A stretch of 64,000 bases of DNA from Anthoceros angustus (lineage: Eukaryota; Streptophyta; Anthocerotopsida; Anthocerotales; Anthocerotaceae), in NCBI GenBank assembly GCA_010909165.1, contig VJWM01000019.1, positions 310,001-374,000 on the forward strand. The letters run 5' to 3'. Below, piece by piece: positions 1 through 11,038 of this stretch. The position numbers were made by a program, and so were the translations under genes. The stretch's first letter is position 1. Every line of letters begins with the position of its first letter. The notes under the pieces were generated by a model. That model searched no databases, was not told the DNA's origin, and was given only the letters and a program-made list of their open reading frames with translations.

Positions 1-757
1 CTAAGGGTTTTAGTTGGGGAATTTGGCTATGCAGCCAACACTTCTCTTGCTGCGGGTAGGTGCTGGGTCTTGTACAGACGAGCACGAGGAGTGAGTCGCT
101 GAACAGGCTGAGGATTCTCGCGTGTGAGTGAGGCATCGGTGAAAAAGCTTGAGGTCAGAGGGAGGATCCGAGTTGCGGCATTGGCGTGTTCGTGTTTGTG
201 TTTCACACGATTCGCAGCTAAGGTTTTCCTCTGCGGTGACAATTGATGCTGGCTTCCTTGACTCACAGCGTCTTGATTACATGGGGCATGCCACCGGTGA
301 AGAGGGAGATAGCCCAGTGCTGCGAGCGAGGGCGTGCGGCCGTGGTTTCGTGAGAAGGAGAAGGGCACCACGTCGGCATTTGTCCTTAGAGGACCTACCA
401 GCGTAAGGAGCCCGGACAAGGATCCTTTGCACCAGTTAGGGTTAGGTCCCCACTTACACCTTGTGCGGTGACTCGATAAGGAGGAGCAGGGGCCAGTCTT
501 GGGAGTGCACCGGAGGGCTGGGATTAGGCCTTTCCTCGTGGCTCGTCGGGTCCGCATTTATCATGTAAGACCCAGGCAAGAGGACCGTCTCGTGATTCGA
601 CACGATGGAAGGAGGGCCAAATGGCGGTGAGAAATTCTCGGCGGGCCAGAACACAATCGTTGAGGGATTTTAGGCTGCGAGTCAATGAGGCAATTAGTAG
701 GGTCAAGTTCAAACATGGGCCGCGATAACCACCTCTACATGTTCGAACATATCAAGA
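1..757. other. No recognisable gene; probably 5' flank or leader of the retroelement
   Basis: I see no conserved coding signal on either strand. The open frames are short and of odd composition. The Ty3/gypsy element begins to be recognisable just downstream, so this stretch may contain its 5' LTR or leader. I found no copy of the 3'-side repeat (near 7.4 and 8.1 kb) here and no clear tRNA primer-binding site, so no LTR is claimed. Confidence 0.4.
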
Positions 758-1007
758 TACATGGTCGATGAGGCCTGGATTTGTATGAAGCCCACCAAGC
801 GGAGCCGACCTCAACTACGGCCGCCTCCAATCCATTATTCCAAGGGCACTGCAGATGGCCTACAATGCCAAGTCGGGTCAAGTGATGACCCACCAGCAGC
901 CATATCTGCAGTCGCCACCCACCGTGATGCCTCCTCTCACGGCCACAGAGAGGACAATACCACGCAGGGATTGATGAATTCATACACACCCCAAATATGC
1001 CAACCCT

Positions 1008-1649
1008 GTGGAAGAGTTCATGAAGATCCTCGAGAAGGCTTTTCCACTCAAGACTCCCGAGAAGATTGCGGAGCTGGCAAGCTTTGCACGCCGGAAAGGG
1101 GAGACAGTCCAGATGTGTTTCGGTAGGCTGCAAAAGCTGCGAGATGGGACTGGCATGCTCACAGACCAAGAAGCAGCGGAGAAATTCCTCACAGCCCTTG
1201 AGGGTGATCAGCTGTTTCATTTCCAGCTGTTGTCCTCACTTGTGGATAAGTATGGCGATGCCTATACTTTGCAGCAGGTACATGAGGAAGCGGAGAAGAA
1301 AGAGATTGCTTACTCCGTCTTCTCCTCCAAGCATTCCAAGGCCTTCCACCATTATCAAGGCATGTTTTCAAGCAAGGGTGCTGCTGCCTCGGGGGGAACT
1401 TCTTCAAGGACTACACCAGCTAAGCCAGCCAAGGCGGGAGCAACAGCAGAAGTGACTGCAGCCGCTGCTACAGCTGTCACCATGTGCAACCATTGTGGCA
1501 GTCCTGAGCACATCTCACCGAATTGCAAGTGCCCACCGGAAGGCCTCTTTTGCACTCATTGTCAAAAGAATGGTCATGTGAGCACCGTGTGCTTTCAACT
1601 TCACCCCGAGAGGAGATACCAGTCGGCATCGGTGGAGATGCTACACTAG
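1008..1649 (+). pseudogene. Retrotransposon Gag (capsid plus two CCHC zinc knuckles)
   Basis: An open frame of about 213 codons starts with GTG; the first ATG is at 1020. The N-terminal half resembles a retrotransposon gag capsid, with a PEKIAELASF/GETVQM-type stretch and a DKYGDAYTLQQVHEEAEK helix. The C-terminal part has two CCHC knuckles (C-x2-C-x4-H-x4-C): CNHCGSPEHISPNC and CTHCQKNGHVSTVC. Knuckles of this kind bind RNA during particle assembly. The true start probably lies upstream in another frame, since the neighbouring frame reads into it, so the ORF is likely 5'-broken. The frame stops just before a 149-bp tandem repeat. Confidence 0.75.
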
Positions 1650-1676
1650 CATCAAGACAAGCAGGAGCAACTCCGC

Positions 1677-1968
1677 TGGGACTCTAAGAGCAAGCAATGA
1701 GGAGAAAGCGAAAGCCAAGGTTGCAGAACGCGACAAGATGACGTCCGGAGGCCACGGTGGCGCCTTGGCGGCAACAGTGGCACGCTTACAACCAGCCTCG
1801 AAAGCTGGTGGAGCTAAGCTGCGGTGGGGACTCTAAGAGCAAGCAATGAGGAGAAAGCGAAAGCCAAGGTTGCAAAGAACGCGACAAGATGACGTCCGGA
1901 GGCCACGGTGGCGCCTTGGCAGTGGGCACGCTTACAACCAGCCTCGAAAGCTGGTGGAGCTAAGCTGC
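1677..1968 (+). repeat. Tandem direct repeat, two copies of about 149 bp
   Basis: The second copy begins about 149 bases after the first (the word actctaagag occurs at 1681 and 1830). The copies are nearly identical, with small indels (gcagaacg against gcaaagaacg; ggcggcaacagtggcac against ggcagtgggcac). The repeat sits in the linker after the gag zinc knuckles. Since 149 is not a multiple of three, the duplication shifts the frame of anything translated through it. Confidence 0.85.
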
Positions 1969-2015
1969 AGGGGCGGTTCTGATGAAGCGGAGAAGATTAT
2001 GGACACCCACATGAG

Positions 2016-2615
2016 GTGTTGACAGCAGTTCTGTTGCCTCAGGACAAGCTAAGGGAAGATGTGCCAGCTACATGGGTTGGGCATGCCATTAATCTTGCTG
2101 GCTCGGACATCGTGTTAGCAAATGCAGGGCCCATCACCAGGCAGCGAGGAGCAAGGGCAGCAATGCCTCAATCCTTTATGCCCTTGCCACCTGGAACTGC
2201 CATCCCATTACGGGGGCAGGATACATCTTCACTCCGGGTGACAGCACAGGAGCCAATGCAGACAGAGATGAGGCAGGCCCCTGCTTTAGGGCAATTGTAC
2301 ATGATGCCCCCTTTGGTCACACATGAGCAGCTGGCAGCACGGTTGTTGCAGGCACCATTAATGTCCTTGCAGGACATGGGCATGACCAGGGAACGTCTCC
2401 AGCAATTGCTGCAGACACAGGAAGTCACAGCCGTTGCTCATGTGCCGGGAGATTTGGTAGTCAGGTCTGGGGGGGGACTTGTTCCTTTCCCCGGATCACC
2501 GTTAGTAAATTCAGCCGGAGCCCGTGGGCCTTCCATTGCAAATGACCGCATGGTGAATTTCCAGCAATTTCTGGAGCATCCACGCATCCACCTACCAACA
2601 GGCGAATGCGAGTGA
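2016..2615 (+). pseudogene. Retroelement linker ORF of unknown function
   Basis: A frame of about 199 codons (GTG-initiated in this reading) lies between gag and the methyltransferase. It is rich in Pro, Gln, Leu and Met and has a helical Q/L-rich stretch in the middle (around LQQLLQTQE). I could not recognise an aspartic-protease D-S/T-G motif here or in the next 500 bases, although a protease is expected in this part of a Ty3/gypsy element. No function is assigned. Confidence 0.4.
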
Positions 2616-3229
2616 GTAACGCATGGTAGACAACCGAGAGGACGGGTCACATCAGCGTGCACCTGTGGTGGTGTTGCCGGATACCGCTCGGCCTCATTAT
2701 ACAAAGGCGACGGCTTGGTTTGCAGGAGAAGCACGCAAATCCCCATGGAACATCCGCACCTCTCATGGAGCCTGTGTGGCGAGACTTGAACTGTGCACAT
2801 CACATTGAATCCAGCTCATCGGATGCCATGACCATGTCTGCCGTGCTTGGTGACCACGGCCACAAACTACGACCGCTAGATGTGAGTTTCTTTTCCCACC
2901 GCGTAGGAGTGGATAATTGACGAGCAGCCTTCTATCGGCCCGACCGGCAGCAGGAGGACGTTTGCACATATTCCCTTGACTTGCAGCGGTGTGGCCACAG
3001 AGATCACGTTAGTGGTGTGCCATGCTAGCAAGGAGCCCGTCCTGCAATGTGAAGCTAGTCCAAGATGCTAACCAGCAAGATGCACAATCTTGAAGCGATG
3101 ACGCCATTCCGGTCCATGGATCTCACAGCTTGCAACATGCCCTTGCACAACCCGATCATCCAGGCGAGCTCACGCTGGCATGCAAGAGACAGTGCGGCAG
3201 TGATGCACTTGTTGGATTCAGTGTTAACC

Positions 3230-4200
3230 ACCCACTCAAGATCGAGTCGGATCACAATGTGATTACATGGGCGCCATCGTTCGGACTGGTGGTAGAACTC
3301 TTTGGCGGGATCTGATCGGGCCGGAGGCTCTCTTGATGATCGATCGTCCATCAATCGTGTATTGTGACAATGATGTCACAAAGACGCCGTATCGCAGAGT
3401 TCAGCCGCAAGGGCTGCATGAGCGTTTTCCACAAAGAATCGCCTTGGAGGCCTATCACGGTGCTTTCACTGCTCTACCGCAGGGTGTCCGTTACATTCAA
3501 GAAGGCCACATTCGTGCCTTGGGAAATGTGGATATGGTGATTCGGCCGGGAATGCTGTGGGTTCTCCCTGGGCATGGAGCTGGTCTACAAGATGCACGCT
3601 GTGGTCGTCAGGATCTACATCAGTCCTCACATGGGCTCAAGAATACAACCCGCGGTGTGCTTACCTCCTTGAGAATACACCGCAATTTGAGCAGAGCACA
3701 TGTGCAACAGACATGGCGTGGTTCAAGATTATCGGGCCTCCCATCCTGTTAGATGCGGCCTGTGGGCGCTTTGCTCACCGAGGAATTATCGACCAACTTG
3801 GTCCCTCGATTCAGACCGGCTTTGCGTGGCACACACAGGGACCCGTCCTTGCAGCTTCAACTGGTGCTAGAGGATCATCACCAGCCCAAGCTTGTTACCG
3901 CCAGTGAGCGTGCGCCTTGGTTCAAAACCAACACACTGCCGCCTCGGCACTACGCCGTTAGCTTTCCAGTTCATTCGCTTACGGTGAGGGGCCTGCTGTT
4001 GAACACCAACACGCAGCAGTGGGAGGAACCCACTGTGCTGGAGCGGGAACGCATTATGGGCTTTCACCCATTCTCTGCCAGCCCTACGGTTACACCACTC
4101 GGTAAGCGTGCTCTAGGCAGAGCCATGGATGTTCACGCACTCACGTGGTTAGTGAGTCTGTGCTTGGCTTTTCAGCTCCACGCTCGCTTGGCGGCGGTCA
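3230..4200 (+). pseudogene. Retrotransposon-embedded C5-cytosine DNA methyltransferase, degenerate
   Basis: Pieces in different frames give the ordered motifs of a C5-DNA methyltransferase. Motif I is GLVVELFGGI (about 3280-3312), followed by EALLMIDRP and an acidic YCDND in the motif II position. ALGNVDMVI leads into a CCGFS/ECQGFS-like motif IV (about 3515-3570) and a GAGLQDARCG loop. AYLLENTPQFEQ corresponds to motif VI (ENV-like; about 3660-3700). A PRNY/TNLVPR stretch matches the motif VIII region (about 3780-3815). ERERIMGF and LGKRALGRAMDV correspond to motifs IX-X (about 4040-4130). Frameshifts occur after motif I, around motif IV and near motif VIII, so no active enzyme is made from this copy. 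It lies between the gag side and RT of the element. C5 methyltransferase capture by retrotransposons has been reported in dinoflagellates and charophytes; that this is the same lineage of capture is inference. Confidence 0.78.
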
Positions 4201-4439
4201 TGGTACCGAGCCTCGCCAAGATGTGTCCAAAGCGCTTCATCTCCCTTTTCCGGATATGCATACATGCCTTTCGGCCGGATGCGGTGGAGCAGTCCGTGGC
4301 GTCCTGTGCTTTTCTCGCCCCGGGAGAGCGATTAGATGATCCAGTCCCGCAAAGCCTAAGCTAAATGCCGAGACTTTCCGTGGCGCATGGGGATGGGCGG
4401 ATGGGCGTAAGACACGCATCCACACTCTCGCTCAAGTAT

Positions 4440-5175
4440 CGGGCGCTTTGCCTTTACCATGAAGGACCTCAAGCGCAATGTGATCAGATTTCGGATCAAC
4501 GACGGTGAGCCCATCTACCGCGCTACAGTTGAGCAAGACGGAGTGGGAGATGGTCGATGCTAGGTGTCGTGAGCTTCTTGAAGCGAGGCTTATCCGGCTA
4601 TCCAAAGCGATTATGCCGCAAAGAATCGTCATGCCGCTAAAGAAGGATGCCAAGGGCCGTGGACGGAGAACGGATGTGGGGACTATCGTCCCATCAATGC
4701 CGCAGCAGATCGGTACCCAATGCCGACCGGAGGAGATATTTGACATTGGGCGCCTGCCTTCTTCTCTACTTTGGACCTTCGGTGGTTTTAACGATTCCGT
4801 TGCGTAAGAGGACATCAAGAAGACCGCTTCACGGGTCCCAGCGTGGAATGGCTGGTGATGCCATTCGGTTCAAGAACGCACCCGTCACTTTTCGGGTGAT
4901 GGATCCGTTTTACCGGATGTGCCAACTTGTTGTGCTATATCGACGTCTGGTTCACAAGATCGCTTTGAGGATCACCGGCACACTTAGAGGAGCTGTTCCG
5001 TAGGCTAAGGAAGGCAGAGCTCACATGTCACCCGTCCAAATGTGAATTTGGAATGAACACGTGGCATATTTAGGTCACAGAATCGTGCCTAACGGGTGAT
5101 GCCCCACTCACCAAGGTACAGCTATCCTGCAGTGAAGGAGCCCACCAACGTGTCGGCCTTGCGTGCCTTTCTTGG
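4440..5175 (+). pseudogene. Ty3/gypsy reverse transcriptase, degenerate
   Basis: Fragments in several frames match the gypsy RT order. They are a VMPLKKDAKG-type finger segment, GDYRPINAAADRYPMP (about 4675-4720), a LWTFGGFN segment corresponding to L-D-L-R-S-G-F, a VMPFGFKNAPVTF-like palm (about 4855-4895), CYIDVW at the catalytic site (about 4935) and a LRRLRKAELTCHPSKCEFG-like thumb (about 4995-5055). The second catalytic aspartate of YxDD is lost (YIDV), and there are multiple frameshifts, so this domain cannot be active as read. It runs into the better-preserved RNase H. Confidence 0.82.
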
Positions 5176-5178
5176 GTT

Positions 5179-5813
5179 ATGCAACTATTAGGTTTACATT
5201 CGAATTTCAGCGGTGCGAAACCCTTGAATGACATGTTGAGGAAAGACGTGGAATGGGCATGGACTGAGTTGGCGCAGCAAGCTTTTGACATGTTGAAGGA
5301 GCAATTGACCAGGTCACCAGTCATGGCTAGGCCAGATTTTAGCAAGCCATTTGTATTACACACCGATTGGAGCTGTCTGGGACTTGGGCGGTGCTTGCAC
5401 AAGAGGATGAGCAGGGCAAGGAGCGCGTGATCGCTTATGCCTCGAGGAGTAATAACCGAGCGGAGGCCAATTACAGCAGCTATGAGGGGGAGTGCCTCGC
5501 AGCTGTTTGGGCCGTTTGCCACTTCCGCCCATATTTGTATGGTCAGCAGTTTAAGCTAGTGACTGATCATCAGCCATTGAAATGGCTGATGACTAACACA
5601 AAATTGAGTGGGAAGCTGGCTCGCTGGGCCATGATACTTCAAGATTATGACTTCCTTGTGGAGCACAGGCCAGGAGTGACACACCAAAATGCAGACATGC
5701 TATCTAGAAATCCGGACAGCAGCTGCAGTGATGTCACCGAGGCTAGGAGGACCATGAGGAGGAGATTGGTGCGATGTCATGTGGCGATTTGTTGCCATGA
5801 CCGCCTTGGATGA
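5179..5813 (+). pseudogene. Retrotransposon connection domain and RNase H
   Basis: This is the best-preserved part of the element. PLNDMLRKDVEWAW and QAFDMLKEQLTRSPVMARPD give the RT-RNase H connection. HTDWS carries the first catalytic Asp, YEGECLAAVWA the Glu and LVTDHQPLKWL the next Asp. The sequence then reads through LARWAMILQDYDF and VEHRPGVTHQNADMLSR, the usual end of gypsy RNase H. One frame change falls just after HTDWS-CLGLG (about 5385); downstream the frame is open for about 145 codons. Family assignment is secure; activity is not expected without RT. Confidence 0.88.
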
Positions 5814-5829
5814 TTTGTGTTTTCATTCT

Positions 5830-6640
5830 AATGCAAAGGACATTTGGGAAGATGTGAATGCTCTTGATTTTGCACTGGAGTATGGACGAGGCCCGACCCA
5901 CCGAAAAGAACAGTGCGTGCGTCGACGATTTGGCGTGATGGCTACATGATTCGCAGTCGGGCAATGGTGTCGAGCGCTTGGTGCCACCACCGTGATAGGG
6001 GTGACACGATCGTCGTGCACGACATGGTCACTTTGGTGTGAAGCGGACTTACTGCTCACACCTCATTTTTATTGGTATGGGATGCACAACGTGCGAGCAG
6101 GTGGCTGTGAGCCTTGTGACCGAGTCAAGGCCTCCTTTACTATGCAAAGACCCGGTTCTCCACCCTCCGCCCATCATGGGCTTGTTCTTTCAGTCCTGCG
6201 ACCTCATTGGAGAATTGACTAGGGGCCGAGAGGCAATGTCTACATACTTGTCATGATGGAGCATTTCTCCAAATGGGTGGAGGTTGTGGCTCTATCGATA
6301 AGTCCTCAAGCACGCCCTGCATTTTTGCACACGTGCTTAGCCGCTTTGGTAGTGCGAGTGCTGATTTGCGGGCTCGAGTTTAGAGGGAATTTCGTGACCT
6401 TTTAGATGTTGCGCTTATCGATCACAAAGTGACTAGCAGGACCATCCTCGGTGATGGCTGAAAGGATGGTCCGGACCATCAAAAAGTGAGAAAGTTATGC
6501 TTGCAGCGTGGAAAGGAGGATTGGGACCTCATGCCGCCTACATCGCTATGGGCTACCGCATGAGTAAACATGCGCCTTGGCACACTTCTCCCTTACTTGC
6601 TTTTGGTCGTGAGCCGGTCACGAGTACAATAGCTAAGAAG
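5830..6640 (+). pseudogene. Ty3/gypsy integrase, degenerate
   Basis: An HHCC zinc-binding region is visible as HDMV.. followed by HFYWYGMHNVRAGGCEPCDRVKAS (about 6015-6140). The core then shows LVMMEHFSKWVEVVAL (about 6250-6295), a LTDGSEFRGNF-like stretch in broken frame (about 6360-6400) and MVRTIKK (about 6465). The end has YIAMGYRMSKHAPWHTSPLLAFGREP (about 6538-6615), typical of gypsy integrase C-terminal cores. Stops and frameshifts interrupt it throughout, so it is a relic. Confidence 0.78.
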
Positions 6641-6769
6641 ATGCAGGAGGTGGTGCAGCATGATCCCGCCACATGGGCTCGAGTGATTGGGGAGCGGGCA
6701 CGGCTATTTCGGCAGTTATGCCAATGGCTATGGCCAACCTCAACATAGCTCAAGACCGGATTCCTTCAT

Positions 6770-6985
6770 GTATACCGCGGTGGTCATTCAGCCCAAGTCA
6801 AGAAATTCAGTTGGGATTTCGATACTTGCAAAGGCAAACTGTGGACACCTTGACTGCTAGCAGCAGACATGTGCCGAGGGTGCGAGAAGTTAGGCCCAAT
6901 GGAGTGCTGATTTTGCGGGCTCGGATGGTAGGACTATTGCGACCATACCAAGAACTGCGCCCGCCACTTACCTAATTTGGACCCC
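6770..6985 (+). pseudogene. Post-integrase domain of the retroelement
   Basis: A fragment reading FRYLQRQTVDTLTASSRHVPRVREVRPNGVLILR is preserved in a mostly open frame. It resembles the SH3-like/GPY-type module after integrase in algal and early land-plant gypsy elements. A degraded APCHLPNLDPT-like tail follows in a different frame. I did not see a canonical chromodomain. Confidence 0.55.
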
Positions 6986-7374
6986 ACGGTGATAACAACA
7001 GCTGGATTCCACCGCACTACCCGTGCGTTTGTGGGAGGATGATGATGAGGAGCTTATGCTTCTCGTGACGGATGCAATGGGGTTTTCATTTGTTTTGCCT
7101 TACCCTCCGCCGCAGTCGCTCGAGCAACTCGTATTGTGCAAAGTGTGCTGGAAATGCTCGTGGATGACTGCTTGATTTTACCATGTGATGTTGGTGGTGT
7201 GATGGAATTGTGTGGACCTTTTGTTTGCTAGACGCACCAGCTTTCCATTGTGAATGCGGCCGCAGGAGTTCTAGGATTCTTGCTGGCCTCATTCTTGGTT
7301 CCATGTGGCATTTGTTTCAAGACGCTGTATGCCTTGTTTCTTTCTTTTCGATTGTTTCTGCCGTCCATCACCGG

Positions 7375-7529
7375 GGTAGCATAGGTAGAATTTTAGCACT
7401 TTTCTTTTTGTTTGGCACAGACGGGCCCTCTTTTCCCTTGCAGCTGAAGGCCGGGTGAAAACCAGGAAGAAGTGTGAGCAAGCTGCTGGTTTTGCGTCAT
7501 ACCGACAAATGATGAAGACGCACGACACC
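7375..7529 (+). repeat. LTR-like repeat, copy 1 (about 155 bp)
   Basis: A block beginning ggtagcataggtagaatt and ending agacgcacgacacc recurs 698 bases downstream with small differences (for example gcagctgaaggccggg against gcggtgaaggcggg). It follows the integrase end of the gypsy element, so it may belong to its 3' LTR. No matching 5' copy is present in the first kilobase. Confidence 0.7.
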
Positions 7530-8072
7530 GACGTGAAACGATGCTAGGAACTAACTCTTAGAAGCTAGGGCTTAGCAAGTAGGTTTTGTTAGCTTAGTTT
7601 AATCAGTTGGTACTGATAATTACTAAAATGCCCTTAAACAGGAAAGTCGGGAAATAACCCGCAAAAATGGCCAAGCTTGGGCCAGGTCTCCCTCTCACAC
7701 AGCTCGCGTGGGAGAAAGCAGACATGATCACTCCAATCCAGCAGGATGCCGGCACCAAGAGTGTGGTGCCTACTGGTACTGCTGACGCAAGGTGGTTGCA
7801 AGGCGGTTGCGGAGCACAAGACCTGAAGGCGGCGGCTGTGGAAGGCAGTTGTCGAAGTCCCTAGGAGGAACGCTAGCTGAACACACGCAATTTTGTTGTT
7901 GTCGAATTTCTAGGCTGTAATGCAAAGACCTGTTGTGTGTATGCGCTGCTCAGCATTGTGGCAATGTGTGTAATGTGCAGTGTTCGCGGGACTTATCAGC
8001 TCTAGGCAGCCCGTGTAGGGCAGCCCTTTCAATTTCTGAGCAAGTGAGCATCGGCACATGTGGTGCATGTCC

Positions 8073-8228
8073 GGTAGCATAGGTAGAATTTTAGCACTTT
8101 TCTTTTTGTTTGGCACAGACGGCGGGCCCTCTTTTCCCTTGCGGTGAAGGCGGGTGAAAACCAGGAAGAAGTGTGAGCAAGCTGCTGGTTTTGCGCTGCG
8201 CTGACAGCTCATGAAGACGCACGACACC
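8073..8228 (+). repeat. LTR-like repeat, copy 2; abuts the MULE
   Basis: This is the second copy of the block at 7375-7529. Its end (agacgcacgacacc at about 8214-8227) falls where the reading frame of the reverse-strand MULE transposase breaks off. It therefore probably marks an insertion or recombination junction between two unrelated transposons. Confidence 0.65.
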
Positions 8229-9902
8229 ACTGCCTTCCTCCATGCAGGACCTCGTACTCCACTACCGACCTGTTCAATAGCTTCTGACTTTTAACATAGG
8301 CTGAAGAATTATCCACTATCGGGAGTGTGACATCAACATCTGAAATTTGAGGTGCCTTGGCAATAGCATGCTGCACAAGCCTCTCTAACTTGGTGTTGTG
8401 AACCATATTCAGCAACTTGCACTGTGATTGGAATCAAAAATGCCGATTAACTTCATCCACAAGAACATGTAGCAACCAATCTAAACATCTACCTGTAAGT
8501 CGCTTCTTAGTTAGAAGACACCTGAATTTCAATGCTAATGGTAGGCTTCTATGCTACTGTTGCAGTCTTGGCCACCATGTAGGACTTGTCGAGCTGTTTT
8601 AATCCACATGGGCATGTTTTGCCCCCATTGCCGCTTAAAATTTATTACAAATCCAGGCTCCGTTATTGCATATGAGGAGTAGAATACATCAAGCTCTTCC
8701 CCAACTTTCTCCATAGCACAACCCTGCTCATCCATATACATGATTTTACCAAGTGTGCTCATCATGTCCCTTCTCCTCGCTCTATTTTTCACCTTCTTTA
8801 TGAGTTGTCTCAACTAGGCACGCCGCACATGCCACAAACAAAAGAACACCAGCATGTTAGAGCCGAATACTTGCCATATAGCATTGATCTCGGCTTGGCA
8901 ATCGTCCACCAAGAAGGCGTTGTTGGGCTTCCAAGCCTGATTAGCCTTCACCATGACCTGCAATAAAGCCCCCAACCATACACTAATACTCTCATAAGTG
9001 CCTTTGTCAGAAATGATCCATGCCGCCGGCAGCCCGTTCATGTGGTCATCGAAGATCAACAGTGTGAACAACTGAAATTTCCACTTATTAGTCCCGGAAG
9101 TGGCATCCATAGAAACAAATCGAGTTATGGCCCCACCTCAACATAGATGAGTGGTGAAATGTTGTTTGAATACCTACTGCAAAGTGACACACATGTGTAG
9201 ACTCACAGCTGAAAGAAGAAAAGAAAATCTCATGCTTGTGTAAGTTCATCCAAATTCTCACGCTTTCCTCGTCACTGTGATGAAATTTCTATATCCTGCA
9301 ATCCAGCTCTACCTGCATATTTCTTATGTCTTTGGGCAATAAGAAATCATCATGGACCAAGTGGCATCCTGGGTTGTCCTTCTGTCTGCGATACATATCT
9401 GCCTCATGATCAGACATAATTTGGTAATTGGTCAGCTTACGTAAAAGCTTGTGCTTAACCCATTCCCACTTTGCCATGGATAAAACAGGAGCAAGAGAAA
9501 CATTTGCAGGGGCATCACTAGTCAACAAACCATAGGAGAAATCACCATTCATGCCTATATGGTGCCACTCGTGAATTCGTATCTCTGCATTTGCCGGCCA
9601 TTGCAATAATCTGCTAATGAAAAACTGGAACTTACATCCTCGTTTCCTACTTTGGCCAAACTTAATGCGTGACATCCTGCTACCTTCTCCCATTGTTGGA
9701 CGGTTCGTAACCTGAATGAAAGGCTCAAAACTTGTTAGGCGGAAATCTTGTGGTCCGTAAGGGCTATTTTGACATGCGTAGTCATCTTTCTTGCACAGTG
9801 CTTAGAGGGTGACCATTGTAAATCTTCTTTACTAAAATGCCCAACAGCCGGATGCAATACAGGCAAAGGGCATGAATCCGTGCTCACAAAGTCCTGCGCC
9901 AT
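8229..9902 (-). mobile_element. MULE-type transposase (FAR1/MuDR-like), truncated
   Basis: Successive reverse-strand segments give a MuDR-family transposase. A possible N-terminal exon starts at 9902 (MAQDFVSTDS). Segment 9693-9289 contains SRKRGCKFQFFISRLL and FLLPKDIRNMQVELD. The catalytic part at 9110-8814 reads DATSGTNKWKFQLFTLLIFD, GLPAAWIISDKGTYE, FLVDDCQAEINAIWQVFG and FFCLWHVRRA, the usual MULE core with its aspartates and C/H motif. A helical tail at 8813-8535 has FKRQWGQ and ARQVLHGG, as in FAR1-like proteins before a SWIM finger. The 8415-8235 segment could be the pre-SWIM region. The protein is interrupted and ends at the LTR-like repeat. No terminal inverted repeats were found. 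A domesticated FAR1 gene is less likely, given the breaks. Confidence 0.75.
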
Positions 9903-11038
9903 TTTAGACATCAGTGAAATTGCCAGTAGCGGGAAGAATGCAGAGTTATGAGATAAACGGGCACTTCAAGGAAATCCAGCATCCTCCCGAATTCGTCGGC
10001 GGGCATGCATCTGTCCTTGGTGAGCCCTGAGTAGACATAATTACACAAATAGTATGAACATTTGGACGCCGTTGCCTACAGAGTTAGAAAATGTGGCTCT
10101 CACATGAACATGGGCAGACATTCACACAAAGGACACAATACACATGCAGGAGGACTCTAAGGCTCAAATAAGGCATTATCACCGCTCTCACCTTGCCCAT
10201 CTGACAATCACCCACCTCCTTCAGCGGCTGATCTTCCAGCTTCATTGCGGACGTTCATCTAGCTCCTTCAGCGCCCAGTCATCGTCCTTCATTGAGACGC
10301 ATTCCCTGTCCTGTGAACATGTTGTTTGTGCAAACTTGTGATTATAGGGCACGCTTCGCTTCGAGTTTGAAATGGAACGTAAGCCGGCGTTGAAAAGGAT
10401 TCCATGGCGGTCTCCATGTTACACAACCCGGTGCCGGGAGCCACGGGTTGCCGCATACGATACAGGATGCGCTCATACGCAGATTCATACGTGCATGGTC
10501 CTATGGACATGGCATGGGGACGGTGGGGCCCACCACCTCGTGAGGAGTACGCCTTTACTTTGCTGGGAGGATTAGCCTGCGGCCACTTCCTTTATTCCCC
10601 CTCGCTCCTCCCCTATTATTTGGGAGATAGGGGATGGAGGAAGGACATGAGCTTGGAGCATGGGAAATAGGGAAATATGGGAACCGGAAGAGTGTAATTT
10701 AAAATATAAACATTTTAATCTATATTCTATAATATTAAATTAAATAAACAATTTGAAGTATCAAATTAATAAAATAAGTGACCAAATATTCACATGTTTT
10801 CAAATAATTATTTCGACAATACCCGGTTGAACCACCCACCATGGAATACGACATTGCATTTCTTGAAAATTTACAAAATGCTTAAAAAGATTAGGCAACT
10901 TATCGAAGTCACGCCAATGAAAATAGGAAGCATAACTCACTTTGCGACGCACGGAAGTAAGAGACGAGACTCTCACGACCGCACGGAAGTGCAGCGGAAA
11001 TACGAGACTCCTGTCATCGCAGTTGGCACGGATACAAC
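9903..11038. other. No recognisable gene
   Basis: Only short, unconserved frames occur here on either strand. About 10690-10800 is strikingly AT-rich. The right end contains the immediate upstream region of the 343-aa ORF. Confidence 0.45.

Larger units (their letters stand above)
761..6985 (+). mobile_element. Decayed Ty3/gypsy LTR retrotransposon carrying a cytosine methyltransferase
   Basis: The recognisable domains, in order, are gag capsid with two zinc knuckles, a repeat-bearing linker, a C5-cytosine DNA methyltransferase, reverse transcriptase, RNase H, integrase and a post-integrase domain. RT-RNase H-integrase order is diagnostic of Ty3/gypsy. The frame changes many times and stops interrupt most domains; only gag and RNase H have long open frames. 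The element is therefore non-autonomous now. The RT active site reads YIDV where YxDD is expected. The ends were not resolved: no 5' LTR is visible, and the repeats at 7.4 and 8.1 kb may be 3' LTR remnants. The methyltransferase lies between the gag side and RT, so it is internal to the polyprotein and not a later neighbour. Confidence 0.85.

Noticed and set aside
4145-4425. Small frames on both strands at the end of the methyltransferase region
   Set aside because: They are fragments of the decayed element in the wrong frame and show no separate domain.
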